A stretch of DNA of 16,085 nt from Zoogloeaceae bacterium (GCA_031278735.1 JAITJU010000025.1:1-16085), one strand, 5' to 3'; positions 7,222 to 15,554 are shown, counted from the first letter of the stretch. Numbers and translations are program-made. The notes: generated by a model from the sequence alone, not told the origin.

Positions 7222-8577
7222 ATGTCCGCCGCCGCGCCGCGCTCCATCTGGTCAAGCCGTCCGGCCTTCATTCTGGTGACGGTTGGTTCGGCTGTCGGGC
7301 TGGGCAATATCTGGCGTTTTTCCTACATGGCGGGCGCGCAGGGCGGCAGCGCCTTTGTTCTGGTCTATCTGTCGTGCGTCGCGCTGGTGGGGCTGCCCCT
7401 GTTGATGGCGGAAATTCTCATCGGGCGGCGGGGCAGAGGCAATCCGATTTCCGCCATGCTGAAGGTCGCGGAAGAAAACGGCGCTTCTTCCTGGTGGGGG
7501 CTGCTGGGTTGGTTCGGCGCCGTGGGCGCCTTGCTGATCCTCTCCTATTACAGCGTGGTGGCGGGCTGGATTGTCGATTATCTGGCGCAGAGCGTCTCCG
7601 GCGCGGCGATCGTCACCGCGCGCGATGCCGCGCAGGGATTTGACGCCCTGTTGGAAAACCCGTCAAAGCTGATTTTCTGGCACACGGTTTTTCTCGCGCT
7701 GACGGTGGGCGTGGTGGCGCGCGGCGTGATTTCCGGCATTGAGCGCGCCAGTATGCTGATGTTGCCCGCCTTGTTCGGCATTTTGCTGTTTCTGGTTCTC
7801 TGGGGCGCCGTGATGGGCGACATGCGCGCCGCCTGGCATTTCATGTTCGACTTCAAGCCGCAGCAGTTGACCGGGCAGGTGGTGCTCTCCGCGATGGGGC
7901 ACGCCTTTTTCTCCCTGAGCTTGGGCATGGGCGCGATCATGACTTACGGCTCGTATCTGAACAAGCAGTCCAGCATCGCCCACAACAGTCTCTGGATTGC
8001 GTTCGCGGACACGCTGGTGGGGTTGCTGGCGGGGCTGGCGATTTTTTCGCTCACTTTCGCGCACGGACTGGAGGCTTCTTCCGGCCCTGGCCTGATTTTT
8101 CAGACATTGCCGCTCGTCTTCACGCATATGCCCGGTGGCCGCATAATCGGCACGCTTTTTTTCCTGCTGGTGTTGTTCGCCGCCTGGACTTCGGCCATTT
8201 CCCTGCTGGAGCCTTTTGTCGCCTGGGCGACGGAGCGTCTGGGCATGCGCCGCGCGCTTGCCGCCTGCGGCGCGGGATTCGCCGTGTGGCTTCTGGGCGT
8301 GGCGGTCTGTCTGTCCTTCAATGTCTGGCGCGACTGGAGGATATTCGATCTCAATCTTTTCAATCAGCTTGATTTTCTCACCAACCGCATCATCATGCCG
8401 CTTTCCGGTCTTGCCATCGCCCTGTTCGCGGGCTTTGTCATGGCGCGGGAAAACGTGCGGGACGAAATCCGCCTACCTGCCGCGCAGTTCCGGCTCTGGC
8501 TGTGGACGCTGCGTTACGTCACCATTCTTGCGATTGTGCTGGTGTTCGTGTATCGCCTGATGAACCCCGAATCCTGA
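7222..8577 (+). CDS. sodium-dependent transporter, neurotransmitter:sodium symporter family
   Basis: This inner-membrane protein should import an amino acid or related compound with sodium; the substrate cannot be read from sequence. The family signature GSAVGLGNIWRF near the N-terminus forms the broken first helix and sodium site. AAWTSAISLLEP near the eighth helix holds the Thr/Ser residues of the second sodium site. At 451 residues it is close in length to bacterial 11-helix members such as MhsT and Tyt1 rather than the larger LeuT. The usual GNIWRFPY reads GNIWRFSY, and NGGGAF reads QGGSAF; both are mild departures. AAGGA (7209-7213) sits 8 nt before the ATG, and the gene starts 4 bp after ppiD, so the two are probably cotranscribed. 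Confidence 0.93.
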   Translation: MSAAAPRSIWSSRPAFILVTVGSAVGLGNIWRFSYMAGAQGGSAFVLVYLSCVALVGLPLLMAEILIGRRGRGNPISAMLKVAEENGASSWWGLLGWFGAVGALLILSYYSVVAGWIVDYLAQSVSGAAIVTARDAAQGFDALLENPSKLIFWHTVFLALTVGVVARGVISGIERASMLMLPALFGILLFLVLWGAVMGDMRAAWHFMFDFKPQQLTGQVVLSAMGHAFFSLSLGMGAIMTYGSYLNKQSSIAHNSLWIAFADTLVGLLAGLAIFSLTFAHGLEASSGPGLIFQTLPLVFTHMPGGRIIGTLFFLLVLFAAWTSAISLLEPFVAWATERLGMRRALAACGAGFAVWLLGVAVCLSFNVWRDWRIFDLNLFNQLDFLTNRIIMPLSGLAIALFAGFVMARENVRDEIRLPAAQFRLWLWTLRYVTILAIVLVFVYRLMNPES

Positions 8578-8590
8578 CGCCTGAAAATTC

Positions 8591-9709
8591 ATGCGGGTTC
8601 TGGGCATAGAATCTTCCTGCGATGAAACCGGCCTGGCCGTATACGACACGGCGCGCGGCCTGCTCGCGCATGTCCTGCACAGCCAGATCGCGCTACATGC
8701 CGAATATGGCGGCGTCGTGCCGGAACTGGCTTCCCGCGACCACATTCGCCGTCTCACGCCCCTGCTGCGTGAAGTCCTGCGCAAGGCCGGATGCGGCCTG
8801 CGGGACATCGACGCCCTCGCCTATACCCAAGGCCCCGGTCTGGCGGGCGCGCTGCTGACCGGCGCCGCCTTTGCCGCGGGGCTGTCCGTCAGTCTGAACA
8901 AACCCGCGCTGCCCGTGCATCATCTGGAAGGTCATTTGCTTTCGCCCTTGCTGGCCGCGGATGCGCCGGAATTTCCCTTCGTCGCCTTGCTGGCGTCGGG
9001 CGGTCATACGCAATTGATGACCGTGACTGGCGTCGGGCGCTACGAACTTCTGGGCGAAACGCAAGACGATGCCGCCGGCGAGGCTTTTGACAAGACCGCC
9101 CAGCTTCTTGGATTGCCGTATCCGGGCGGCCCGGCGCTTTCCCGGCTGGCGGAGACGGGGCGTTCCGGCGTCTTCGGACTGCCTCGTCCCATGCTCAATT
9201 CCGGCGATTTCAATTTCAGTTTCGCCGGATTGAAGACCGCGGTGGCGACGCGGGTAAAAAAACAGGGCGCGCCCCTGTCCGCGTCTTTCAAGGCCGACAT
9301 TGCCCGCGCGTTCGAGGAAGCCGTGGCCGATGTGCTGACGCAAAAATCCTTTGCCGCCCTGCGACGCGCCGACATGCGGCGTCTGGTGGCGGCGGGCGGC
9401 GTCTGCGCCAATCTGCGGTTGCGGGAGCGCCTGAACGCCGTCGCGCGCGAGAAAAACTGCCGCGTCCATTATCCGCCGCTGGAATTCTGCACCGACAACG
9501 GCGCCATGATTGCCTTTGCCGCCGCCCTGCGCCTTCAGGCGGGCGCAATGCCGCCGCCCGTCGGCGCTTTCGCCGTCAAGCCCCGCTGGATGCTGCTGTC
9601 TGGGATCAACGAACCGGGAACGGAGGACGAGCGCGCGACCGCCGAATGCGCCACCGGCGCCATTGACGCCACCGGCGCGCGGGAAGGCCGGGGAAGCCCC
9701 GATCCTTGA
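8591..9709 (+). CDS. tsaD: tRNA N6-adenosine threonylcarbamoyltransferase
   Basis: TsaD, with TsaB and TsaE, transfers the threonylcarbamoyl group onto A37 of tRNAs that read ANN codons; it is essential in most bacteria. The fold is ASKHA-type. The start MRVLGIESSCDETG is diagnostic. Metal ligands are His-111 and His-115 in VHHLEGH and Asp-302 in FCTDNGAMIA. Other blocks are YGGVVPELASRDH, TQGPGLAGALLTG, LLASGGHTQLM, GEAFDKTAQLLGLPYPGGP and VAAGGVCANLRLR. The 372 residues exceed the E. coli 337: after the normal end near SGIN there is a low-complexity tail of about 30 residues rich in Ala, Gly, Glu and Thr. It lies 13 bp after the transporter gene and has no clear ribosome site. Confidence 0.95.
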   Translation: MRVLGIESSCDETGLAVYDTARGLLAHVLHSQIALHAEYGGVVPELASRDHIRRLTPLLREVLRKAGCGLRDIDALAYTQGPGLAGALLTGAAFAAGLSVSLNKPALPVHHLEGHLLSPLLAADAPEFPFVALLASGGHTQLMTVTGVGRYELLGETQDDAAGEAFDKTAQLLGLPYPGGPALSRLAETGRSGVFGLPRPMLNSGDFNFSFAGLKTAVATRVKKQGAPLSASFKADIARAFEEAVADVLTQKSFAALRRADMRRLVAAGGVCANLRLRERLNAVAREKNCRVHYPPLEFCTDNGAMIAFAAALRLQAGAMPPPVGAFAVKPRWMLLSGINEPGTEDERATAECATGAIDATGAREGRGSPDP

Positions 9710-9730
9710 ACCCTGATCCCCGTCCTCTGG

Positions 9731-9739
9731 TGTTATCAT
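9731..9739 (+). promoter_or_regulatory. candidate extended -10 promoter for pheA
   Basis: TGtTATCAT is an extended -10 element (hexamer TATCAT at 9734-9739, 5 of 6). A TTGAAC at 9706-9711 is too far away (22 bp) to be a good -35. The element overlaps the first in-frame ATG (9738). Transcripts from it would begin near 9746 and could only use the second ATG (9768). Confidence 0.35.
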
Positions 9740-9767
9740 GCTTGCCCCGGAAACGCTGGCGATCATC

Positions 9768-10859
9768 ATGAAGGACACCCTGGAGCAGGAACTGGCGAGC
9801 GCGCGTCAGGAAATCGACGCGCTGGACGCGCAGTTGCTGGAACTTTTGAATCGCCGGGCGCAATGTGCCCGGCGGGTGGGCGACATCAAGGCGCGGCATG
9901 GCGCGGCGGGGCATACCTATCGTCCCGAACGCGAAGCGCAGGTGCTGCGCCGCTTACAGGAGCGGAATCAGGGGCCGCTGCCGAATGAAAGCATTACCTG
10001 TTTTTTCCGCGAGGTCATGTCCGCGTGCCTTGCGCTGGAATCGCCTTCGCAGGTTGCCTTTCTGGGGCCGCGCGGCACTTTTTCCGAGTCCGCCGCCGTG
10101 AAGCAGTTTGGTCATGCCGCCCATTTTCTGCCCTGTGTTTCCATTGACGAGGTATTCCGCGAGGCGGAAGCGGGACATGCCGAATACGCGGTTGTGCCGC
10201 TGGAAAATTCCATCGAGGGCGCGGTGGGGCGCGCGCTTGATCTGCTCTTGCAGACGCCGCTCAAAATCTGCGGCGAGGTTGTGGTGCGCATCCATCAAAA
10301 TCTGCTTTCCCGCGCCGCCGGATTGTCCGCCGTCAAGAAAGTCTACGCCCACGCGCAATCGCTGGCGCAATGTCATGAATGGCTGAATCACGCGCTGCCG
10401 CATGCCCAGCGCATCGGCGTCGCCAGCAACGCCTATGCCGCGCAGACGGCGGCGCAAGAAGAGGACGCCGCCGCCATTGCGGGCGATGCGGCGGCGGAGC
10501 GTTACCAGTTGGCGAAGATCGCCGCCAATATCGAGGACGACCCCAACAACACCACCCGCTTCATGGTGCTGGGGCGGCATGACGCGGAAATATCCGGCAA
10601 GGACAAAACTTCGCTCATCCTGTCCGCGCCCAATCTTTCCGGCTCGCTGCATGATCTGCTCCTGCCCTTCGCCGAGGCGGGCGTTTCCATGACGCGCCTG
10701 GAATCGCGCCCGGCGCGGCAGGGATTGTGGGAATACGTCTATTACGTGGACGTGGAAGGCCACCGCCGCTCGCCTTCCGTCGCCGCCGCGCTGGAATCGC
10801 TGGCGAAACGGGCGGCGTACCTGAAGGTGCTGGGTTCCTATCCGGTCGCCGTGTATTGA
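9768..10859 (+). CDS. pheA: chorismate mutase / prephenate dehydratase (P-protein)
   Basis: This bifunctional cytoplasmic enzyme converts chorismate to prephenate and then to phenylpyruvate, committing flux to phenylalanine. The AroQ mutase domain covers roughly residues 1-90 (EIDALDAQLLELLNRRA, KARHG, RPEREAQVL). The dehydratase domain begins near 95 with VAFLGPRGTFSESAA, continues through VVPLENSIEGAVG, and ends with the catalytic NNTTRFMVLG near 262. An ACT regulatory domain follows with ESRP near 311-315, the phenylalanine-binding motif, so feedback inhibition is expected. The frame is also open from ATG 9738, adding ten residues. I prefer 9768 because a promoter-like element overlaps the first ATG and the shorter N-terminus fits the family. 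It lies just after tsaD and before hisC. Confidence 0.94.
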   Translation: MKDTLEQELASARQEIDALDAQLLELLNRRAQCARRVGDIKARHGAAGHTYRPEREAQVLRRLQERNQGPLPNESITCFFREVMSACLALESPSQVAFLGPRGTFSESAAVKQFGHAAHFLPCVSIDEVFREAEAGHAEYAVVPLENSIEGAVGRALDLLLQTPLKICGEVVVRIHQNLLSRAAGLSAVKKVYAHAQSLAQCHEWLNHALPHAQRIGVASNAYAAQTAAQEEDAAAIAGDAAAERYQLAKIAANIEDDPNNTTRFMVLGRHDAEISGKDKTSLILSAPNLSGSLHDLLLPFAEAGVSMTRLESRPARQGLWEYVYYVDVEGHRRSPSVAAALESLAKRAAYLKVLGSYPVAVY

Positions 10860-10894
10860 TTGCGGGGGCGGAAGGCGGTTTTGCCCGGTGTTTT

Positions 10895-10909
10895 CCCGCG
10901 GGCTGCGGG
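10895..10909 (+). terminator. weak hairpin between pheA and hisC
   Basis: CCCGC (10895-10899) and GCGGG (10905-10909) form a short GC stem with a 5-nt loop. Only a mixed CTTCTTCT follows, not a clean T run. It may slow transcription after pheA but is a poor intrinsic terminator. Confidence 0.2.
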
Positions 10910-10931
10910 CGGCTTCTTCTGCTCCCGGATG

Positions 10932-10940
10932 TGCTAGAGT
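10932..10940 (+). promoter_or_regulatory. candidate extended -10 promoter for hisC
   Basis: TGcTAGAGT (hexamer TAGAGT at 10935-10940) closely resembles the extended -10 before the gcv riboswitch. No good -35 lies 16-18 bp upstream. The predicted start near 10947 gives a leader of about 27 nt to the ATG at 10974. The 114-bp gap after pheA supports a separate promoter. Confidence 0.45.
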
Positions 10941-10973
10941 TCCTCTCCTTTCTTTTTATCCGTGTCCAATTTC

Positions 10974-12110
10974 ATGCCGAAAAACGCTCCTCCTGATGAC
11001 GCGGCGTCCGCCCGCGCCGCGCTGCCGCATGTTCACGCCATTGCCGCTTACCAGCCGGGCAAGCCGATTACCGAACTGGCGCGTGAATTGGGTTTGGCGG
11101 TTGAATCCATCGTCAAGCTGGCTTCCAATGAAAATCCGCTGGGCATGGGTTCCATGGCGAAAGCGGCGATACGGGCGGCGCTGGAAGGCGGCGCGCGTTA
11201 TCCCGACCCTTTTGCGCTGACGGCGGCGCTGGCGGCGCGGCACGGGACGGCGGCCAGCCAGATCGTGCTCGGCAACGGCTCCAACGACGTGCTCGACCTT
11301 GCCGCCCGCGTCTTTCTGGATGGCGGGCGTTCCGCCGTTGCCGCGCAGTATGCCTTTGCCGTTTATCCCATCGCCACGTTGTCCGCGGGCGGCGAGATGA
11401 TCGTCGCGCCCGCGAAAAACCACGCGCACGACCTTGCCGCCATGCGCGCCGCCATGCGTTCCGACACCTGCCTTGTCTGGATCGCCAATCCCAACAATCC
11501 GACCGGAACCTTTCTGTCGGCGGCGGAATTGCGCGCCTTTCTCGCGGATGTGCCCGCGCGTGTCGCCGTTGTGCTGGACGAAGCCTACAACGATTATCTG
11601 GACGCGGAAGAGCAATACGACGCCGTGCGCTGGATTGCGGAATTTCCCAATCTCATTGTCTGCCGCACCTTTTCCAAGATTCACGGTCTGGCGGGGTTGC
11701 GGATTGGCTACGGCGTCGCCGCCGCGCCGGTGGCCAACCTGATGAATCGTGTGCGCCATCCCTTCAACTGCAACAACCTCGCCCTGGCCGCCGCCAGCGC
11801 CGCGCTGGAGGACAAGGAATTCATCGCCAAAAGCCACGCCGCCAACCGTCAGGGCATGGCCGACATCACGGCGGCGCTGCAACGTCTGGACCTTGGATAC
11901 ATCCCCTCGCGCGGCAATTTCCTGACCTTCAGGGCGGGCAAGGATGGGGAAGCGACGGCGGCAATTCATCGAAGCCTCCTGCGCCAGGGCGTGATCGTGC
12001 GTCCGCTCGTCAGCTACCGGATGCCGGAATGGCTGCGCGTGACCATTGGCGCGCCCGCTGAAAACGCCCGTTTTCTGGAGGCGCTGGAAACCGCGCTGAA
12101 GGAAGCGTGA
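10974..12110 (+). CDS. hisC: histidinol-phosphate / aromatic aminotransferase
   Basis: This fold-type I pyridoxal-phosphate aminotransferase converts imidazole acetol phosphate to histidinol phosphate; paralogues beside pheA often also aminate phenylpyruvate or 4-hydroxyphenylpyruvate. The 378-residue chain shows VKLASNENPLGMG near the start, RYPDP, LGNGSNDVLDL, ANPNNPTGTF, VVLDEAYNDY and TFSKIHGLAGLRIGYG, in which Lys-235 should bind the cofactor. SRGNFLTF and VRPLVSYRMPEWLRVTIG near the C-terminus hold the phosphate-binding arginine. A GTG at 10962 would add four residues; the ATG at 10974 is the simpler choice. Its position directly after pheA suggests an aromatic role. Which substrate dominates cannot be told from sequence. 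Confidence 0.93.
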   Translation: MPKNAPPDDAASARAALPHVHAIAAYQPGKPITELARELGLAVESIVKLASNENPLGMGSMAKAAIRAALEGGARYPDPFALTAALAARHGTAASQIVLGNGSNDVLDLAARVFLDGGRSAVAAQYAFAVYPIATLSAGGEMIVAPAKNHAHDLAAMRAAMRSDTCLVWIANPNNPTGTFLSAAELRAFLADVPARVAVVLDEAYNDYLDAEEQYDAVRWIAEFPNLIVCRTFSKIHGLAGLRIGYGVAAAPVANLMNRVRHPFNCNNLALAAASAALEDKEFIAKSHAANRQGMADITAALQRLDLGYIPSRGNFLTFRAGKDGEATAAIHRSLLRQGVIVRPLVSYRMPEWLRVTIGAPAENARFLEALETALKEA

Positions 12111-12130
12111 CGCCGCGCCCTGATCGCCTC

Positions 12131-12185
12131 GCCGGGCGAAAAAGCCGGGCGAAATAAAAAACCCCGCCGGGCGTGAAGCCGGGCG
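12131..12185. repeat. four copies of GCCGGGCG
   Basis: The octamer GCCGGGCG occurs at 12131-12138, 12144-12151, 12166-12173 and 12178-12185. The first two are followed by GAA-type A-rich sequence; the last two are built into the terminator hairpin of the convergent autotransporter gene. All are in the same orientation. They may reflect duplication of terminator material. Confidence 0.6.
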
Positions 12186-12189
12186 GGGT
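12151..12189 (-). terminator. intrinsic terminator of the autotransporter gene
   Basis: ACCCCGCC (12161-12168) pairs with GGCGGGGT (12182-12189). After one G-G mismatch, GGC (12170-12172) pairs with GCC (12178-12180) around a GTGAA loop. Read on the minus strand, the stem is followed by a T-rich tail (complement of AAATAAAAA, 12152-12160). It lies about 55 nt past the autotransporter stop. In the + direction no T run follows, so it would not terminate hisC efficiently. Confidence 0.85.
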
Positions 12190-12243
12190 CTGGATGGGCG
12201 CGACCGCGTGTTGGCGAGGTTCGCGTTCTTCCGTTTTGGGTTT

Positions 12244-15200
12244 TCAGAACTCGTATTTCAACTGCGCGCTGCCGGTTGTGCCTTCGCGTTTGCCGAAATA
12301 GCCTTGCAGGCCAATATCCACGACAATGTTCTTGTTGGCGGCGGGCGTGAGGGTAAAGCCGACTTCGGCGATGCCGCTGCTGCCTTTCAGTTCCGGCGCG
12401 TCGAGTTTGCGCTCGAAACCGGCCACGTTGAGCTTGGCGTTGGCCTTGCCGTCGAACTCGTGTTCCCAGGCGAGGCCGACGTAGCCCTTGGCGGCTTCGG
12501 TGAAGGCGTTGGCGTAGCGCGCGCCCAGGCGCAGGCGTTGCGATTCCACGGCGTCGAATTTCAGGCGCTCGCCGGTGAGGAGCCGGTCCTTGTCGCCTTT
12601 CTGCTGGCTGTAGGCGTAGCGGCCATACACGTCCAGTTCGCCGGAAGCGCCCAGACGGGCGAGGTAGCCGCCGCCGACGGAAAGGCCGTAGTAGTTGCTC
12701 GACACGTCGTACTTCGCGCCGCCGAGGGAGACGCTCTTGAAGTCGGTATCCGCCTTGCCGAGACGCGCCGTGCCTTCCACGTAGGCGCCGCCCGAAAAGT
12801 CGAAGCGGGCGAGGAAGCCGCCGCCCGTGTAGTCGGTGTCGCCCTTGCCCTTCACCTTGCCGGTGTTGAAGCTGTTGTGGCTCGTGTAGTCGCCGTCGCC
12901 GTATTCAAAGAACACGCCCGCGGTGAGTTTGCCCGCATCGAGCGAGAAGCCCTTGGCGATGCCCGCGATGAGGTTGTAGCCATCCACATCGACGTGCGAG
13001 CCGGTTTCGTGCTTGACGCTGCCGCCGCCGATGGCGGCGAAGCTGACGCCGGCATTGGCGCGGGAGGTGGCGGCCACGGCGCGATGGATGCCTTCGCCGT
13101 GCGCGGCGTCAGCGCCCTGGTTCAGGAAGGCGACGCCGCCCAGAAAGCCTTCGGCGAGCGCCTTGGTTTCCGGTTTCAGGGTAACGCCGCGCACGGTGGC
13201 CTTGCCCGTCGCGTCAATCCCATAGACCACGTCGGCGGAGCCGCCGAGCTGGCCGGTGATGGGGGTGTTCGCGGCAGCGGCGGCGAGGTCGGCGGCGAGG
13301 CTGGCGTCATCGACCAACTGGAAGCCGTTCGTCAAATCGGCGCTGCCGGAGGCGTTGATGGTGACCAGGGTACCGGCGTCAACACTACTGCTGCTATAGC
13401 CCGACACGTTCAGGAAAGCGGGCGCGCCTTGCAGGTCGTTGGAACTCACGTAGAAATTGAGCGCGGCGCCGTCATCGGTTATCAGTTGACCAGCAATCCC
13501 GCTCACGCCCCGGATATTGAGCGCGGCGCCGTCGCTGACCCACACGCCGCCATTGACGCCCGCGATGCCGTCGTCGGGACTGCCCAGGTCGAACGTGGAT
13601 TCGCCAGCGCTTCCGTCGACGGCGACACCGCCATTCCAGGCGCCGGTCAAGGCGACATGGCCCTCGTAGGAACTGTTGCCGACAGTCAGCAATGTGCCGT
13701 TGCCGCTATTGCCGCTCAGGGTGAGCGTGCCGTCCCCGGACTGGTAAACGTTGCCGCTGCCGACGATCGCGCCCGCAAACTCGGTGTCGCGCGTGTTCGC
13801 GAGGTACAGCCCATTGCTGCCTTGATCCACTGCGCTGTGCTCGTTGCCGCTCAGGTTGTGGACAATAGCCGTCGAGGCGTTCACGGTGAGCTTGGCGTCA
13901 TTGCCCGAAGTGCCGGTCAGCGTCAGGCCGCTGGCGTCGGAAATGTCGCCGGACGCACCCAGTGCCAGATCGGTCGCGGGGCCGACGGCAATCTCGCCCG
14001 TATAACCCAGATCGCCCGCCACGGTGTAGGTTTGGGCAGTTACGCCATCCGCGCTTTGCACGGTGAGCAGGCCGTGGCCGGTGATCGTGCCGCTGTAGGA
14101 GGACGTAGAACTCGACAACAGGACCGTCAGGTTTTTCGCGCCCGTCGCCGTGACGGCGCTTGTATTGGCGGCTGTCAGATTCTTCACAATGGCGGTGTTG
14201 CCGCTGATGCCGGAAACGTCCAGCGTCCCGCTGTTGTTCAAATTCACGCCGGAGGAAGCGGACAAATTGCCGTTGCCGGTGAGTTTCAGGGTCGCGCCGT
14301 CTTCCACCTCCGTTTCGCCCGTATGCCCGAGTGCGCCGGAGAGCGTGACCTCGCCGGATGCGACTTCCACCTCCAGATTGCCGGAAGTATGGAGGCCGTA
14401 AATTGCCGAATTCCCTCCGCCAATGTCGAATTCTATGTTGCCGCCGCCAGTGGCGCCGACCACTTCCCGCGCGCTGAACTGTTGCGTTTTCACCTTCAGA
14501 TCGGAATCACTGTCGAGCGTAATCTTGCCCGCGCCGACGAGTTTGCTGTTGGCGGCAAACGTGACCTCGGTATCAGTATTTGCGCCAATCTCGATGCCGC
14601 CGCCGTTGGTGAAATTGACGGTGACATCCTTAAATTCGAGGACTGTGGCAGTGTCGAGGACAAGCGCGCCGTCTTCATTGGAAGTGATGTTGAGCGTGGA
14701 ATCGTTGTCGGTGCTGATGCCCGCGCCATTCTCGATGATCAGGATGTCCGCCGTGATGGCGCCGCCGGAAGTGGCCGTACTGCCGCCCGTTTCCTCAACG
14801 CCCAGCTTCAGAACCGAGCCGACGCCGGTGATTTTCAGGTCATCCTCCACCACGGTGAGCGAACCGCCGTTATAGACGGCAAGTTCCGCGCCGCCAGAAA
14901 CGGTGAAGTCGTCTTCAGCGGTGACAACGCTGTTATCGCCAATAATCGCCTGCGCCGACGCGCCGGTGACCGTGACCGCATCCTGGAAGGTCGCCCGCGC
15001 CGTGTAGCCGTTATCGTTATCGATGTCGAGGCGGCTATCCGTCACCGTGGTTTCGCCCGCCACCGTCAGCGTGCCGTCCACATAGACGATAGCAGCGCCA
15101 GACGCGCCTTTGGCGATAGTCAAATCGCCGCCCACCGCAAGCGCGCCTCCTTCTTCCACTTCAAGCGCCGCGGTTTCGCTCGCATTGCTGTTGCCGCCCA

Positions 15201-15528
15201 GCACTTTTACATCCCCCGCTACAGTCAGGCTGCCTTCCACTTTGAGTTCGGCGTAGGCGCTGTCGCCATCCGGGTTGATTTCTACGCTGCTGGCTTCGGC
15301 GTCACCGCCCGCGGCGATTTCAGGCGTATTGGTTGTGCCGCCGATTGTGACGTCATCGGCGGCGGTCGGCACGCTGCCGTCCGTCCAGTTGGCGTTGGTA
15401 CTCCAGTCGTTATCTGTGGCGCCCGTCCAATCGTCCGTCGCCAGCGCCGCGCCGGAGAAGACGAGGCTGAGGGCGACGGCGATGGGCGTCAGCCGGGGAA
15501 CGCGAGGGGGTTTTTGCTGAGGTTTCAT
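12244..15528 (-). CDS. type V autotransporter with repetitive beta-helix-like passenger
   Basis: The 1094-residue product should be exported by Sec and insert its C-terminal barrel in the outer membrane, displaying the passenger at the surface. A signal peptide covers residues 1-30 (basic start, hydrophobic IAVALSLVFSGAALA, cleavage after Ala-30). The mature protein opens with the tryptophan pattern DWTGATDNDWSTNANW common in autotransporters. Gly/Ser/Thr/Asn-rich strand repeats follow, including two related blocks beginning LGHTGE and LGYTGE. The barrel domain starts near residue 782 (TLKPETKALAEGFLGG), includes FAAIGGGSVKHETGSHVDVDGYN, and ends KYEF, with the terminal aromatic residue needed for assembly. 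I see no serine-protease GDSGS motif or other enzyme signature; an adhesin or biofilm role is only a guess. Start ATG 15528 has an AAGGAAA ribosome site 6 nt upstream. Confidence 0.93.
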   Translation of the reverse strand: MKPQQKPPRVPRLTPIAVALSLVFSGAALATDDWTGATDNDWSTNANWTDGSVPTAADDVTIGGTTNTPEIAAGGDAEASSVEINPDGDSAYAELKVEGSLTVAGDVKVLGGNSNASETAALEVEEGGALAVGGDLTIAKGASGAAIVYVDGTLTVAGETTVTDSRLDIDNDNGYTARATFQDAVTVTGASAQAIIGDNSVVTAEDDFTVSGGAELAVYNGGSLTVVEDDLKITGVGSVLKLGVEETGGSTATSGGAITADILIIENGAGISTDNDSTLNITSNEDGALVLDTATVLEFKDVTVNFTNGGGIEIGANTDTEVTFAANSKLVGAGKITLDSDSDLKVKTQQFSAREVVGATGGGNIEFDIGGGNSAIYGLHTSGNLEVEVASGEVTLSGALGHTGETEVEDGATLKLTGNGNLSASSGVNLNNSGTLDVSGISGNTAIVKNLTAANTSAVTATGAKNLTVLLSSSTSSYSGTITGHGLLTVQSADGVTAQTYTVAGDLGYTGEIAVGPATDLALGASGDISDASGLTLTGTSGNDAKLTVNASTAIVHNLSGNEHSAVDQGSNGLYLANTRDTEFAGAIVGSGNVYQSGDGTLTLSGNSGNGTLLTVGNSSYEGHVALTGAWNGGVAVDGSAGESTFDLGSPDDGIAGVNGGVWVSDGAALNIRGVSGIAGQLITDDGAALNFYVSSNDLQGAPAFLNVSGYSSSSVDAGTLVTINASGSADLTNGFQLVDDASLAADLAAAAANTPITGQLGGSADVVYGIDATGKATVRGVTLKPETKALAEGFLGGVAFLNQGADAAHGEGIHRAVAATSRANAGVSFAAIGGGSVKHETGSHVDVDGYNLIAGIAKGFSLDAGKLTAGVFFEYGDGDYTSHNSFNTGKVKGKGDTDYTGGGFLARFDFSGGAYVEGTARLGKADTDFKSVSLGGAKYDVSSNYYGLSVGGGYLARLGASGELDVYGRYAYSQQKGDKDRLLTGERLKFDAVESQRLRLGARYANAFTEAAKGYVGLAWEHEFDGKANAKLNVAGFERKLDAPELKGSSGIAEVGFTLTPAANKNIVVDIGLQGYFGKREGTTGSAQLKYEF

Positions 15529-15534
15529 GCGGGT

Positions 15535-15548
15535 TTCCTTTCAAGGAA
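15535..15548. promoter_or_regulatory. palindrome over the autotransporter ribosome site
   Basis: TTCCTT (15535-15540) and AAGGAA (15543-15548) are perfect complements around TC. On the minus strand AAGGAAA here is the ribosome binding site of the autotransporter. The 2-nt centre is too tight for a normal hairpin, so it might be a DNA operator or chance. Confidence 0.3.
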
Positions 15549-15554
15549 GGGGAG

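Noticed and set aside
5298..7307. Minus-strand open frame of about 669 codons over ppiD
   Set aside because: No domain recognised; ppiD on the + strand has a membrane anchor and parvulin motifs.
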